A DNA stretch of 11,197 nucleotides from an uncultured Actinomycetes bacterium (GCA_903852955.1 CAINSH010000213.1:1-11197); one strand, 5' to 3'; numbered from the stretch's first letter, positions 5,598-11,196 are shown. Notes: a model not told the origin generated them from the sequence alone. Made by a program: numbers and translations.

Positions 5598-6947
5598 ATG
5601 ATTAATCGCACGCATTTAGCGCAATTACGCAAAAAAGAAGATGCTCGTTTCTTAGAACTACATCCTCAATCAGGAGAGCTGTTTAAGAAAGGCCAAGCAA
5701 ATATGCCTGGCGGAGTACCAATGTCCTGGATGGCTAAATGGCCGGGGCAGTACCCAGTCTTTGTTAAAGAGGCTAAAGGTGCCCGCTTTACTGACGTTGA
5801 TGGCAACACATATATTGATTTTTGTTTAGGTGATACCGGATCAATGACGGGGCATTCACCAGATGCAACGGTTGCTGCAATTCGCGAACAGGTGGGTAAA
5901 GGCATTACTGCAATGTTGCCAACGGCCGATGCGGCAATTGTTTCAGCCGAACTAGCTGGCCGTTTTGGTTTACCGCTATGGCAGTTTACGGTTTCGGCCA
6001 CTGATGCTAACCGTCACGTAATTCGCTACAGCCGAATGATTACTGGCCGTTCAAAGATTGTCGTAATTGATCGTTGCTATCACGGTTCTGTAGATGAAAC
6101 TTTTGCAACGCTAGATGCCGCCGGCAATACCGTGGCCCGTGAAGGAAATATCGGTGCACCAGTAGCTTTAGATCAAACTACTCGAGTAGTTGAATTTAAC
6201 GATATCGCTGGAATGGAAAAAGCTTTAGCGCACGGTGATGTTGCCGCAATTTTGATGGAACCTGCAATGACTAACGTTGGAATAGTTTTGCCACAAGCTG
6301 GATATTTAGAGGCAGTTCAAGAGCTTGCTAAAAAGTACGGCACGATTTTAATTATCGATGAAACACACACAATCTCAGTTGGTCCTGGTGGAATGACTGC
6401 CGACCGCGGATTAAAACCAGATTTCTTAACAATAGGTAAAGCTATCGCCGGCGGAATTCCAACGGGAACTTTTGGCATGACTCATAAAATCGCCGATGAC
6501 ATCAAACGATTAGTGGAGTTAGAAATTATTGACACTGGTGGAATTGGTGGAACTTTAGCCGGTAACGCTTTATCCCTTGCCTCAATGCGCGCAACATTGA
6601 CCCAAGTTTTAACCCAAGAGAACTTTGATCGCATGATTGATTTGGGTACACGTTGGTCAGATGGCGTTGATTCTGCAATTAAAGAGTTTGACCTGCCATG
6701 GACATGCAATCGTTTAGGTGCACGAGGTGAATATATGTTTGGCAAAACTGCGCCAATAACTGGGGCAGATGCAAACAACGCAGGAGATTTTGAACTCGAG
6801 CAGTACATTCATCTGCGCATGCTCAACGATGGTTTCTTAATCACGCCATTCCACAACATGGCGCTGATGTGTCCTGACACCACAGCCGCTGATGTTGATG
6901 CGCATACGCATGCATTTAGGACTATGTGCGCCGAACTCGTGCAGTGA
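5598..6947 (+). CDS. Class III PLP-dependent aminotransferase (GSAM-like)
   Basis: This 449-aa fold-type I PLP enzyme resembles the glutamate-1-semialdehyde aminomutase/aminotransferase group. Residues 63-76 (RFTDVDGNTYIDFC) and GDTGSMTGHSP (78-88) form the N-terminal substrate loop. SATDANRHVIRYSR (133-146) occupies the phosphate-binding position where most relatives have (S/G)-(G/A)-T/S-E-A. Y161-H162-G163 is the PLP-stacking motif, EPAMTNVG (221-228) the conserved EP loop, D254 in LIIDETHT binds the pyridine nitrogen, and K281 in TIGKAIAGG is the Schiff-base lysine. All catalytic residues are present. The true HemL is usually about 430 aa with a strict GTEA motif, so I favour an amino-acid or amine transaminase of unknown substrate over heme synthesis. 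It is followed 13 nt later by a second PLP enzyme, suggesting linked amino-acid conversions. Confidence 0.83.
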   Translation: MINRTHLAQLRKKEDARFLELHPQSGELFKKGQANMPGGVPMSWMAKWPGQYPVFVKEAKGARFTDVDGNTYIDFCLGDTGSMTGHSPDATVAAIREQVGKGITAMLPTADAAIVSAELAGRFGLPLWQFTVSATDANRHVIRYSRMITGRSKIVVIDRCYHGSVDETFATLDAAGNTVAREGNIGAPVALDQTTRVVEFNDIAGMEKALAHGDVAAILMEPAMTNVGIVLPQAGYLEAVQELAKKYGTILIIDETHTISVGPGGMTADRGLKPDFLTIGKAIAGGIPTGTFGMTHKIADDIKRLVELEIIDTGGIGGTLAGNALSLASMRATLTQVLTQENFDRMIDLGTRWSDGVDSAIKEFDLPWTCNRLGARGEYMFGKTAPITGADANNAGDFELEQYIHLRMLNDGFLITPFHNMALMCPDTTAADVDAHTHAFRTMCAELVQ

Positions 6948-6953
6948 TAGCCT
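6948..6953 (+). promoter_or_regulatory. Leaderless -10 (TAGCCT) of the class V aminotransferase gene
   Basis: TAGCCT starts on the base after the TGA stop of the upstream gene and is followed by 7 nt (GCTCCGC) and the ATG at 6961. It supports 6961 as the start rather than the in-frame ATG at 6892 inside the upstream gene. Confidence 0.5.
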
Positions 6954-6960
6954 GCTCCGC

Positions 6961-8163
6961 ATGACTTACGACGTTAATAAAATCCGATCCCACTTTCCTT
7001 CACTTAATACAGGCCTTGCCTATTTCGATGGTCCTGGTGGCAGCCAAGTGCCAGACGTCGTTGGCGCAGCAATTGCAACAGCTATCACGAAGCCAATTTC
7101 TAACCGAAATGTAAATACTGAATCTGAAAAAAACGCTGAAGAATATGTTCTGGGCTTTCGTGCAGCCGTAGGTGATTTAATCGATGTAGATCCGCGCGGC
7201 GTAGTTTATGGCCGTTCATGGACCCAACTTTCTTACGATTTCTCTCGCACCTTGGCTAAGAACTGGGGACCTGGCGATGAAATCGTTGTGAGCCGCCTGG
7301 ATCATGATTCAAATATTCGTCCGTGGATTCAAGCTGCCGAAGCCGTTGGTGCAACCGTGCGTTGGGCAGAATTTGATGTTGAAACTTCCGAACTCTCTGT
7401 TGCTGCAGTTGAATCAGTTTTATCAACTAAAACAAAGTTAGTTGCAATTACTGGTGCGGGAAACACAATTGGTACGCGTCCAGACTTAAAAGCAATTGGC
7501 GTCGCCGTACACAAAGTTGGTGCGCTGTTCTATGTCGATGGTGTGCACTTGACTCCACATGCAGCAATTAGTGTTAAAGAAATCGGTGCAGATTTCTTTG
7601 GATTCTCTTTCTACAAATTAATGGGTCCACACTGTGCCGCTTTGGCGGCATCGCCAGCTTTGCTTGAAACTTTAAATAATGACAAATTATTACCTGCTAC
7701 AAATGTTGTGCCAGAACGATTTGAATTTGGAACTTTGCCCTACGAGCTCATGGCAGGGTGCATCGCGGCAGTTGATTTCATTGCAGATATGGCGCCAGGT
7801 AATGCAACAACTCGTCGCGAAAAAATCGTTAACTCAATGAATGCATTAGAAAAATATGAAGATGAGCTTTTGGAATATCTTGAAAGTAGCGTTAAGGCGC
7901 TGCCAGGTGTGGTTTTATATGGCCATGCCAAGCACCGCACGCCAACGATCTATTTTTCATTTGCCGGACATGACAGCGTTGGCATTTATAAAGCAATGGC
8001 GTTAAAAAGCGTCACACTTCCAGCCTCTAACTTTTACGCCCTAGAAGTTTCCCGCAAACTTGGTCTAGGCGATGCCGGCGCATTGCGGGCAGGCCTTGCC
8101 CCTTATTCGACTAAAGCCGATGTGGATCGCTTAATTGCGGGCTTAAAAGAGATCATTTCTTAA
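6961..8163 (+). CDS. Class V aminotransferase-fold protein, cysteine-desulfurase-like (VC1184-type)
   Basis: This 400-aa PLP enzyme belongs to the group annotated as cysteine desulfurase-like, VC1184 subfamily. Marks are the N-terminal AYFDGPGGSQVP (20-31), DHDSNIRPW (114-122), YVDGVHLTPH (191-200, D193 to the pyridine nitrogen and H196 beside it), FSFYKLMGPH (215-224, K219 as Schiff-base lysine) and the C-terminal ASNFYALEVSRKLGL...LRAGLAPY (355-382). In true NifS/SufS desulfurases a catalytic Cys sits in a C-terminal loop; here that loop has no Cys, so sulfur transfer by the standard route is unlikely. A related lyase or transaminase role is more probable. An in-frame ATG at 6892 would add 23 residues from within the upstream gene; the family N-terminus and the -10 at 6948 favour 6961. 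Its substrate is unknown. Confidence 0.83.
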   Translation: MTYDVNKIRSHFPSLNTGLAYFDGPGGSQVPDVVGAAIATAITKPISNRNVNTESEKNAEEYVLGFRAAVGDLIDVDPRGVVYGRSWTQLSYDFSRTLAKNWGPGDEIVVSRLDHDSNIRPWIQAAEAVGATVRWAEFDVETSELSVAAVESVLSTKTKLVAITGAGNTIGTRPDLKAIGVAVHKVGALFYVDGVHLTPHAAISVKEIGADFFGFSFYKLMGPHCAALAASPALLETLNNDKLLPATNVVPERFEFGTLPYELMAGCIAAVDFIADMAPGNATTRREKIVNSMNALEKYEDELLEYLESSVKALPGVVLYGHAKHRTPTIYFSFAGHDSVGIYKAMALKSVTLPASNFYALEVSRKLGLGDAGALRAGLAPYSTKADVDRLIAGLKEIIS

Positions 8164-8251
8164 GTTTTCACAAAAAACTCACATGTAAGCCAGAGCCCAG
8201 TCACAAAGGGCGGTTCTACCTTTGGCCTATCCGCAAATGATTGTGGAAGAC

Positions 8252-8257
8252 GAGAGG
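8252..8257 (+). promoter_or_regulatory. Shine-Dalgarno (GAGAGG) fixing a GTG start
   Basis: GAGAGG lies 7 nt before the GTG at 8265 and supports that start over an in-frame TTG at 8241. The roughly 100-bp gap upstream also holds a TANNNT hexamer (TACCTT, 8217-8222) and a 6-bp inverted repeat CAAAGG/CCTTTG (8204-8224), neither assignable with confidence. Confidence 0.6.
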
Positions 8258-8264
8258 TAATTTC

Positions 8265-8660
8265 GTGATTACATTTAAAAGAAGTATTGCAGTAGCAACT
8301 GCTGCTGGAATCTTTGCACTTGCGGGTATTTCCGGAGCACAAGCTGCCGAAGCTACGTCACCAACAGTTACTAAAACTGTTTTGACGCCAGAACAAAAGG
8401 CGGCGTTCCAAGCTGCCAGGGCAGCCTTTAAAACTGCACAGACCGCTTTTCGGGCAGCACATGCAGCCCGTGTCGCGGCCGTTGCAGCATCACAACCAGC
8501 GATTGCATCTGCAAGAGCCGTTCGTGATGCAGCTGTAGCTGCTGCAACAACTCCACAAGCTAAGAAAGCAGCGCGTGATGCTTTTAAGGCAACTGTTGCC
8601 ACAATTAGAGCGACCTACCCTGCAAAACCGGTACGACCTGTAAAACCAGTTCGACCTTAA
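8265..8660 (+). CDS. Small secreted alanine-rich protein with basic proline tail (unknown function)
   Basis: I do not recognise a named family. The GTG start gives 131 aa: a Sec-type signal peptide (MITFKR, then a hydrophobic run at about 8-22) with likely cleavage after AQA (25-27). The mature region (about 36-115) is Ala/Lys/Arg-rich with regular polar spacing and almost no helix breakers, predicted as a long amphipathic helix or helical hairpin. It ends in a Pro/Lys/Arg/Val tail made of two near-identical 18-nt units encoding KPVRPV (8625-8642 and 8643-8657, the second cut by the stop). The charge suggests binding to an anionic surface such as wall polymers or nucleic acid, but this is a guess. 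It stands alone between two leaderless genes, with its own leader and Shine-Dalgarno, and a strong terminator follows. Confidence 0.75.
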   Translation: MITFKRSIAVATAAGIFALAGISGAQAAEATSPTVTKTVLTPEQKAAFQAARAAFKTAQTAFRAAHAARVAAVAASQPAIASARAVRDAAVAAATTPQAKKAARDAFKATVATIRATYPAKPVRPVKPVRP

Positions 8661-8670
8661 TAAGCGGAGA

Positions 8671-8703
8671 AAAAAAGGAGCCAGTTCCCCTGGCTCCTTT
8701 TTT
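8671..8703. terminator. Bidirectional rho-independent terminator
   Basis: An 8-bp perfect GC-rich stem (GGAGCCAG at 8677-8684 with CTGGCTCC at 8690-8697, loop TTCCC) is flanked by six A on the left and six T on the right. It ends transcription of the secreted Ala-rich gene from the left and of the glnR-mshD unit from the right, and is the only canonical terminator in the window. Confidence 0.93.
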
Positions 8704-8707
8704 CTTT

Positions 8708-9184
8708 CTAGTTAAAACCTAGCGATTGATACAGCTTTAATCCTTTTTCATTATCAGCATCTACGTACAACATCGCATGCTTTAAATCCTTTGAAACAAA
8801 GTAATTAATAGCTTGAACAGATAATGCTCGAGCAATTCCTTTGCCATGATGCTCAGGGGCAGTACCGACTACATAGAGTTCACCAACTGGATCTTGGTTA
8901 ACTAAATCTTGATGAATCTTGGTCCAAACAAATCCTTGGATAACACCTGATTCTGTTGCTAAAAAGAAACCCGCAGAATCAAACCATGGTTCAGAAATAC
9001 GGTTATCAAGATCGGCCATGACCCAGTTTCCTTGATCAGGGTGGTGGGCAAAGATGCGGTTATTTAAATCCAGCCACTGTTGTTTGTGAACTGCGATATC
9101 AAAGTTTTCAATTGTGTAGTCGTGTGCTGCTTGTGGCAGCGATTGGGTATTTAAATCTCGGTGGAGTTTAAGAATATGACGCAT
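8708..9184 (-). CDS. mshD: Single-domain mycothiol-synthase-like GNAT acetyltransferase (MshD C-terminal domain)
   Basis: This 158-aa GNAT protein matches the C-terminal, catalytic half of MshD, which acetylates Cys-GlcN-Ins with acetyl-CoA in the last step of mycothiol synthesis. MshD-specific stretches are WLDLNNRIFAHHPDQG (37-52), ADLDNRISEPWFDSAGFFLA (57-76), GFVWTKIH (84-91), GELYVVGTAP (101-110), the acetyl-CoA loop HHGKGIARAL (112-121) and MLYVDADNEKGLKLYQSLGF (138-157). Usual MshD has about 300 aa in two tandem GNAT domains; the N-terminal domain is absent. Translation begins one codon after the glnR stop, in the same frame, with no Shine-Dalgarno, so reinitiation after glnR is likely. 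The glnR-mshD order is, to my knowledge, shared with mycobacteria. Activity on the mycothiol precursor is probable but unproven for the half-size form. Confidence 0.8.
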   Translation of the reverse strand: MRHILKLHRDLNTQSLPQAAHDYTIENFDIAVHKQQWLDLNNRIFAHHPDQGNWVMADLDNRISEPWFDSAGFFLATESGVIQGFVWTKIHQDLVNQDPVGELYVVGTAPEHHGKGIARALSVQAINYFVSKDLKHAMLYVDADNEKGLKLYQSLGFN

Positions 9185-9187
9185 GGC

Positions 9188-9868
9188 TTATGCATCGACA
9201 GTGAAGCGATATCCCACGTTTCGAACGGTGCCGATAATTGCTTCGAACTCAGGGCCAAGTTTGGATCGCAGACGACGAATATGTACATCAACTGTGCGCG
9301 TTCCACCGAAATAGTCATAGCCCCAGATTTCCTGAAGCAACTGTGCGCGTGTAAAAACACGGCCAGGGTGTTGAGCTAAATACTTAAGAAGTTCAAACTC
9401 TTTAAAAGTTAAATCGAGAACTTCTCCCTTTAAGCGTGCGGTGTACGTAGATTCATCAATTGCTACATCACCACTTCGGATTTCTCCATTGTGTGGATCT
9501 CCTTCAAGTGCTGCTGCAGCTTGCTTTCCTAAAACAATTCGGATGCGGGCATCAACTTCTGCAGGACCTGCAGTATCAAGCATGACATCGCTGATTCCCC
9601 AATCTGCGTTAAATGCAGATAAACCGCCTTCTGTTGTGATGGCAATAATCGGGCAACCAATTCCAGTTGTTGTGATTAATTTTGTAAGTGATTTCGCTGC
9701 AGGCAATTCGCGGCGTGCATCAATTAATAAAACATCAACATCTGGTGCATCAACTAATACAGAAGCTTCAGCGGGCAAAATGCGAACGTTATGCTGAAGC
9801 AAACCAAGTGCAGGTAAAACTTCAGCACTAGCACCAAGAACGTTCGTGAGTAGCAGAACCTTGGCCAT
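9188..9868 (-). CDS. glnR: Nitrogen-metabolism response regulator GlnR (OmpR/PhoB-type)
   Basis: This 226-aa regulator has an atypical receiver domain (1-115) and a C-terminal winged helix (about 128-224). The receiver carries GlnR-specific stretches: [20 protein letters not shown] (5-24), [11 protein letters not shown] (46-56), [18 protein letters not shown] (78-95) and [12 protein letters not shown] (97-108). D50 is kept, but the acidic pair normally at the start of the receiver is replaced by LLTN, the mark of orphan, phosphorylation-independent GlnR. The winged helix shows [20 protein letters not shown] (153-172), [20 protein letters not shown] (182-201) and RNVGYRF (216-222). In actinobacteria GlnR controls ammonium uptake, glutamine synthetase and related genes. 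It is expected to act in the cytosol as a dimer on the chromosome. It is transcribed from a leaderless promoter, divergent from the thioredoxin gene. No convincing GlnR box is visible in this window. Confidence 0.93.
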   Translation of the reverse strand: MAKVLLLTNVLGASAEVLPALGLLQHNVRILPAEASVLVDAPDVDVLLIDARRELPAAKSLTKLITTTGIGCPIIAITTEGGLSAFNADWGISDVMLDTAGPAEVDARIRIVLGKQAAAALEGDPHNGEIRSGDVAIDESTYTARLKGEVLDLTFKEFELLKYLAQHPGRVFTRAQLLQEIWGYDYFGGTRTVDVHIRRLRSKLGPEFEAIIGTVRNVGYRFTVDA

Positions 9869-9873
9869 TGGTA

Positions 9874-9879
9874 CAGACT
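9874..9879 (+). promoter_or_regulatory. Possible leaderless -10 (CAGACT) of the thioredoxin gene
   Basis: CAGACT keeps A2 and T6 and is 6 nt before the GTG at 9886; it overlaps the glnR -10 on the other strand. An alternative -10, TACCCT (9879-9884), would suit the ATG at 9895 with a very short leader. Confidence 0.25.
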
Positions 9880-9904
9880 ACCCTCGTGAAATCAATGCTT
9901 CCAA
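9875..9904 (-). promoter_or_regulatory. glnR promoter, leaderless
   Basis: On the minus strand, -35 TTGGAA (9904-9899) and -10 TAGTCT (9880-9875) are 18 bp apart, followed by 6 nt (GTACCA) and the glnR ATG. The -35 matches 4 of 6 consensus bases. It lies inside the first codons of the divergent thioredoxin gene. Confidence 0.6.
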
Positions 9905-10293
9905 TCGTGGTTGTGCTTGCCCTGGCAAGCGCATACGGCTTTTGGTTAAAGCGTACTCGGGGCAATGTAAAGGCGAAAAATGTGAGCGCCTTGATTACCG
10001 CTGAAAAGATTGGCGGACCGCTGGGTTCGCGGGCCACCCTGGTGCAGTTCTCAACGGCGTTTTGTACTCCATGCCGAGCAACCCGAGCCCTACTGACAAA
10101 TATTGTGCAAGATCTTGCCGATGTTGTTCACATCGATATTGATGCCGAAGATCAGTTAGAACTTGTCCGCGAATTAAATATTTTAAGCACACCAACAACT
10201 TTAATTTTAGATTCCAATGGTCAAGAAGTTGGTCGCGCAGTTGGTGCACCAAAGCGCGACCAAGTTTTAAAAGCTCTTGCTGCTATTGATTAG
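9886..10293 (+). CDS. Membrane-anchored thioredoxin-like protein (CTPC active site)
   Basis: This 135-aa protein (from GTG 9886) has one transmembrane segment at about 5-20 and a thioredoxin fold from about 45 to 133. The active site is C60-T-P-C63 in FCTPCRATR, where classic thioredoxin has WCGPC. The cis-proline is P103 in STPTT, and VHIDIDAED (81-89) is the usual central strand. Basic residues (KRTR, 22-25) directly follow the membrane segment, so the positive-inside rule places the thioredoxin domain in the cytosol. It resembles the thioredoxin ThiX encoded beside glnR in mycobacteria. In-frame starts at TTG 9868, GTG 9886 and ATG 9895 are possible. TTG 9868 would overlap the glnR start codon, so 9886 or 9895 is preferred. 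Likely a thiol-disulfide partner for a sulfur-handling protein, perhaps the DUF4395 protein next door; this is inference. Confidence 0.8.
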   Translation: MKSMLPIVVVLALASAYGFWLKRTRGNVKAKNVSALITAEKIGGPLGSRATLVQFSTAFCTPCRATRALLTNIVQDLADVVHIDIDAEDQLELVRELNILSTPTTLILDSNGQEVGRAVGAPKRDQVLKALAAID

Positions 10294-10305
10294 TTTGTGC
10301 AAGTT

Positions 10306-10319
10306 ACTCGCAACTCGCA
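10306..10319 (+). repeat. Tandem 7-bp direct repeat (ACTCGCA x2)
   Basis: Two perfect, adjacent copies of ACTCGCA lie in the 56-bp gap before the DUF4395 gene, ending 18 bp before its -10. The position fits an upstream regulator site, but a repeat this short could be chance. Confidence 0.4.
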
Positions 10320-10337
10320 TTATTAATTCAACTTCTT

Positions 10338-10343
10338 TACGAT
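10338..10343 (+). promoter_or_regulatory. Leaderless -10 (TACGAT) of the DUF4395 gene
   Basis: TACGAT is followed by exactly 6 nt (TCAACA) and the ATG at 10350. No Shine-Dalgarno and no clear -35 are present. It implies a transcript separate from the thioredoxin gene. Confidence 0.6.
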
Positions 10344-10349
10344 TCAACA

Positions 10350-10787
10350 ATGTCAATAACTACAAGTACAAAAACAGATGTACAACTAATTGATGCACGT
10401 GGCCCACGATTTGGCGCAGTGATTACAACGGCAGTTCTAGCGACCGCCTTAGCAACTTCTAACCTTTGGGTAATAGTTGCGCAGGCAATTGTTTTTGCAA
10501 TCGGCGCTTTTCGTGGTCCACAGTTCACACCATATGCAGCAATTTTTCGCACCATTGTTAAACCACGTTTAAAAAGCGCGGTAATTAGCGAGGATGTTCG
10601 GCCTCCTCAATTTGCCCAAAGCGTTGGACTCCTTTTTGCAATTGTTGCAATTGTCGGATCTTTAACAGGTATCAATGCGCTCTTCGTCATTGCCACCTCA
10701 TTTGCCTTAGCTGCCGCCTTTTTAAACGCGGCTTTTAACTTCTGCTTAGGCTGTGAAATGTATTTACTGCTTTTGCGTCTAAGATAA
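10350..10787 (+). CDS. DUF4395 family integral membrane protein
   Basis: This 145-aa protein matches DUF4395: an N-terminal IDARGPRFGAVIT (14-26), two hydrophobic hairpins (about 22-53 and 91-126), the central VRPPQFAQSVGLLFA (83-97), and the C-terminal FNFCLGCEMYLLL (129-141) with a CxxC pair, C132 and C135, near the end of the last membrane segment. The family function is unknown. DUF4395 genes are commonly found next to thioredoxin-like and rhodanese-type sulfurtransferase genes in actinobacteria, and the paired cysteines here with the CTPC thioredoxin upstream suggest a thiol-redox or sulfur-relay membrane role. That role is inference from context. The leaderless -10 at 10338 sets the start. 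Its last codons contain the promoter of the next gene. Confidence 0.85.
   Translation: MSITTSTKTDVQLIDARGPRFGAVITTAVLATALATSNLWVIVAQAIVFAIGAFRGPQFTPYAAIFRTIVKPRLKSAVISEDVRPPQFAQSVGLLFAIVAIVGSLTGINALFVIATSFALAAAFLNAAFNFCLGCEMYLLLLRLR
10780..10785 (+). promoter_or_regulatory. Leaderless -10 (TAAGAT) of the Fur-family gene, inside the DUF4395 end
   Basis: TAAGAT is followed by exactly 6 nt (AAGCAC) and the ATG at 10792. Its final T is the first base of the TAA stop of the DUF4395 gene. No Shine-Dalgarno is present. Confidence 0.55.
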
Positions 10788-10791
10788 GCAC

Positions 10792-11196
10792 ATGGCCGAT
10801 AAGCATGAACTCCGCGATAAAGGTTTACGCCTTACACCACAGCGTGAACTTGTACTTGCAGCTGTCCGCGAACTAGGACACTCAACTCCTGAAGAAGTCG
10901 CTGAAAAAGTTCGCTTGACGCATCCTGGAATAAATCTTTCAACGGTTTATCGCAATCTAGAAACTCTTGAAAACGTTGGTTTAGTTCAACACACTCACCT
11001 TGGACATGGCGGCGCTACGTATCATGCAGCCGAAGAACTCACGCACCTGCATTTAGTATGCGGAAAATGCGAAGCTGTTGGTGATGCACCGCTAGATATT
11101 GCAGCAACATTTGTGAACGCACTCTCAGATGAATATGGTTTTAAAACCGATGTTTCTCACTTTGCAATTTATGGAACCTGTTCTAACTGTCAATGA
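10792..11196 (+). CDS. Fur-family metalloregulator, Nur-like
   Basis: This 134-aa metal-dependent repressor has an N-terminal winged helix (about 1-80: GLRLTPQRELVLAAV at 11-25 and the recognition helix INLSTVYRNLETLE at 47-60) and a C-terminal dimerisation/metal domain. Metal-type residues are H67, H69 and H72 in HTHLGH, H78, H85 and H87 in THLHLVC, H123, and two CxxC pairs (C90/C93 and C130/C133), the latter a probable structural zinc site. The HTHLGHGGATYH stretch and the GFKTDVSHFAIYG region (116-128) look closest to the nickel-responsive regulator Nur of Streptomyces rather than to ferric Fur or Zur. This is from recalled family features, and the metal could be Fe or Ni. The gene is complete; its stop is 1 nt from the window end. 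No nickel enzyme or transporter gene is present, so its targets lie elsewhere. Confidence 0.85.
   Translation: MADKHELRDKGLRLTPQRELVLAAVRELGHSTPEEVAEKVRLTHPGINLSTVYRNLETLENVGLVQHTHLGHGGATYHAAEELTHLHLVCGKCEAVGDAPLDIAATFVNALSDEYGFKTDVSHFAIYGTCSNCQ

Noticed and set aside
6892..6960. N-terminal extension of the class V aminotransferase from an ATG at 6892
   Set aside because: It would lie inside the upstream aminotransferase gene, does not resemble the family N-terminus, and the TAGCCT -10 points to the ATG at 6961.
8204..8224. CAAAGG/CCTTTG inverted repeat after the class V aminotransferase as a terminator
   Set aside because: Six base pairs, a 9-nt loop and no T run; too weak to call.
8241..8264. 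TTG start at 8241 for the secreted Ala-rich protein
   Set aside because: The GTG at 8265 has a good Shine-Dalgarno and gives a normal signal peptide; the extension would put eight polar residues before it.
8216..8602. Antisense ORF of 128 codons opposite the Ala-rich gene
   Set aside because: It is an Ala-rich mirror of biased codons; the plus strand has signal peptide, Shine-Dalgarno and terminator support.
9161..9379. Short ORFs opposite the glnR 3' end
   Set aside because: They are frame shadows of glnR with no ribosome-binding or leaderless signal.
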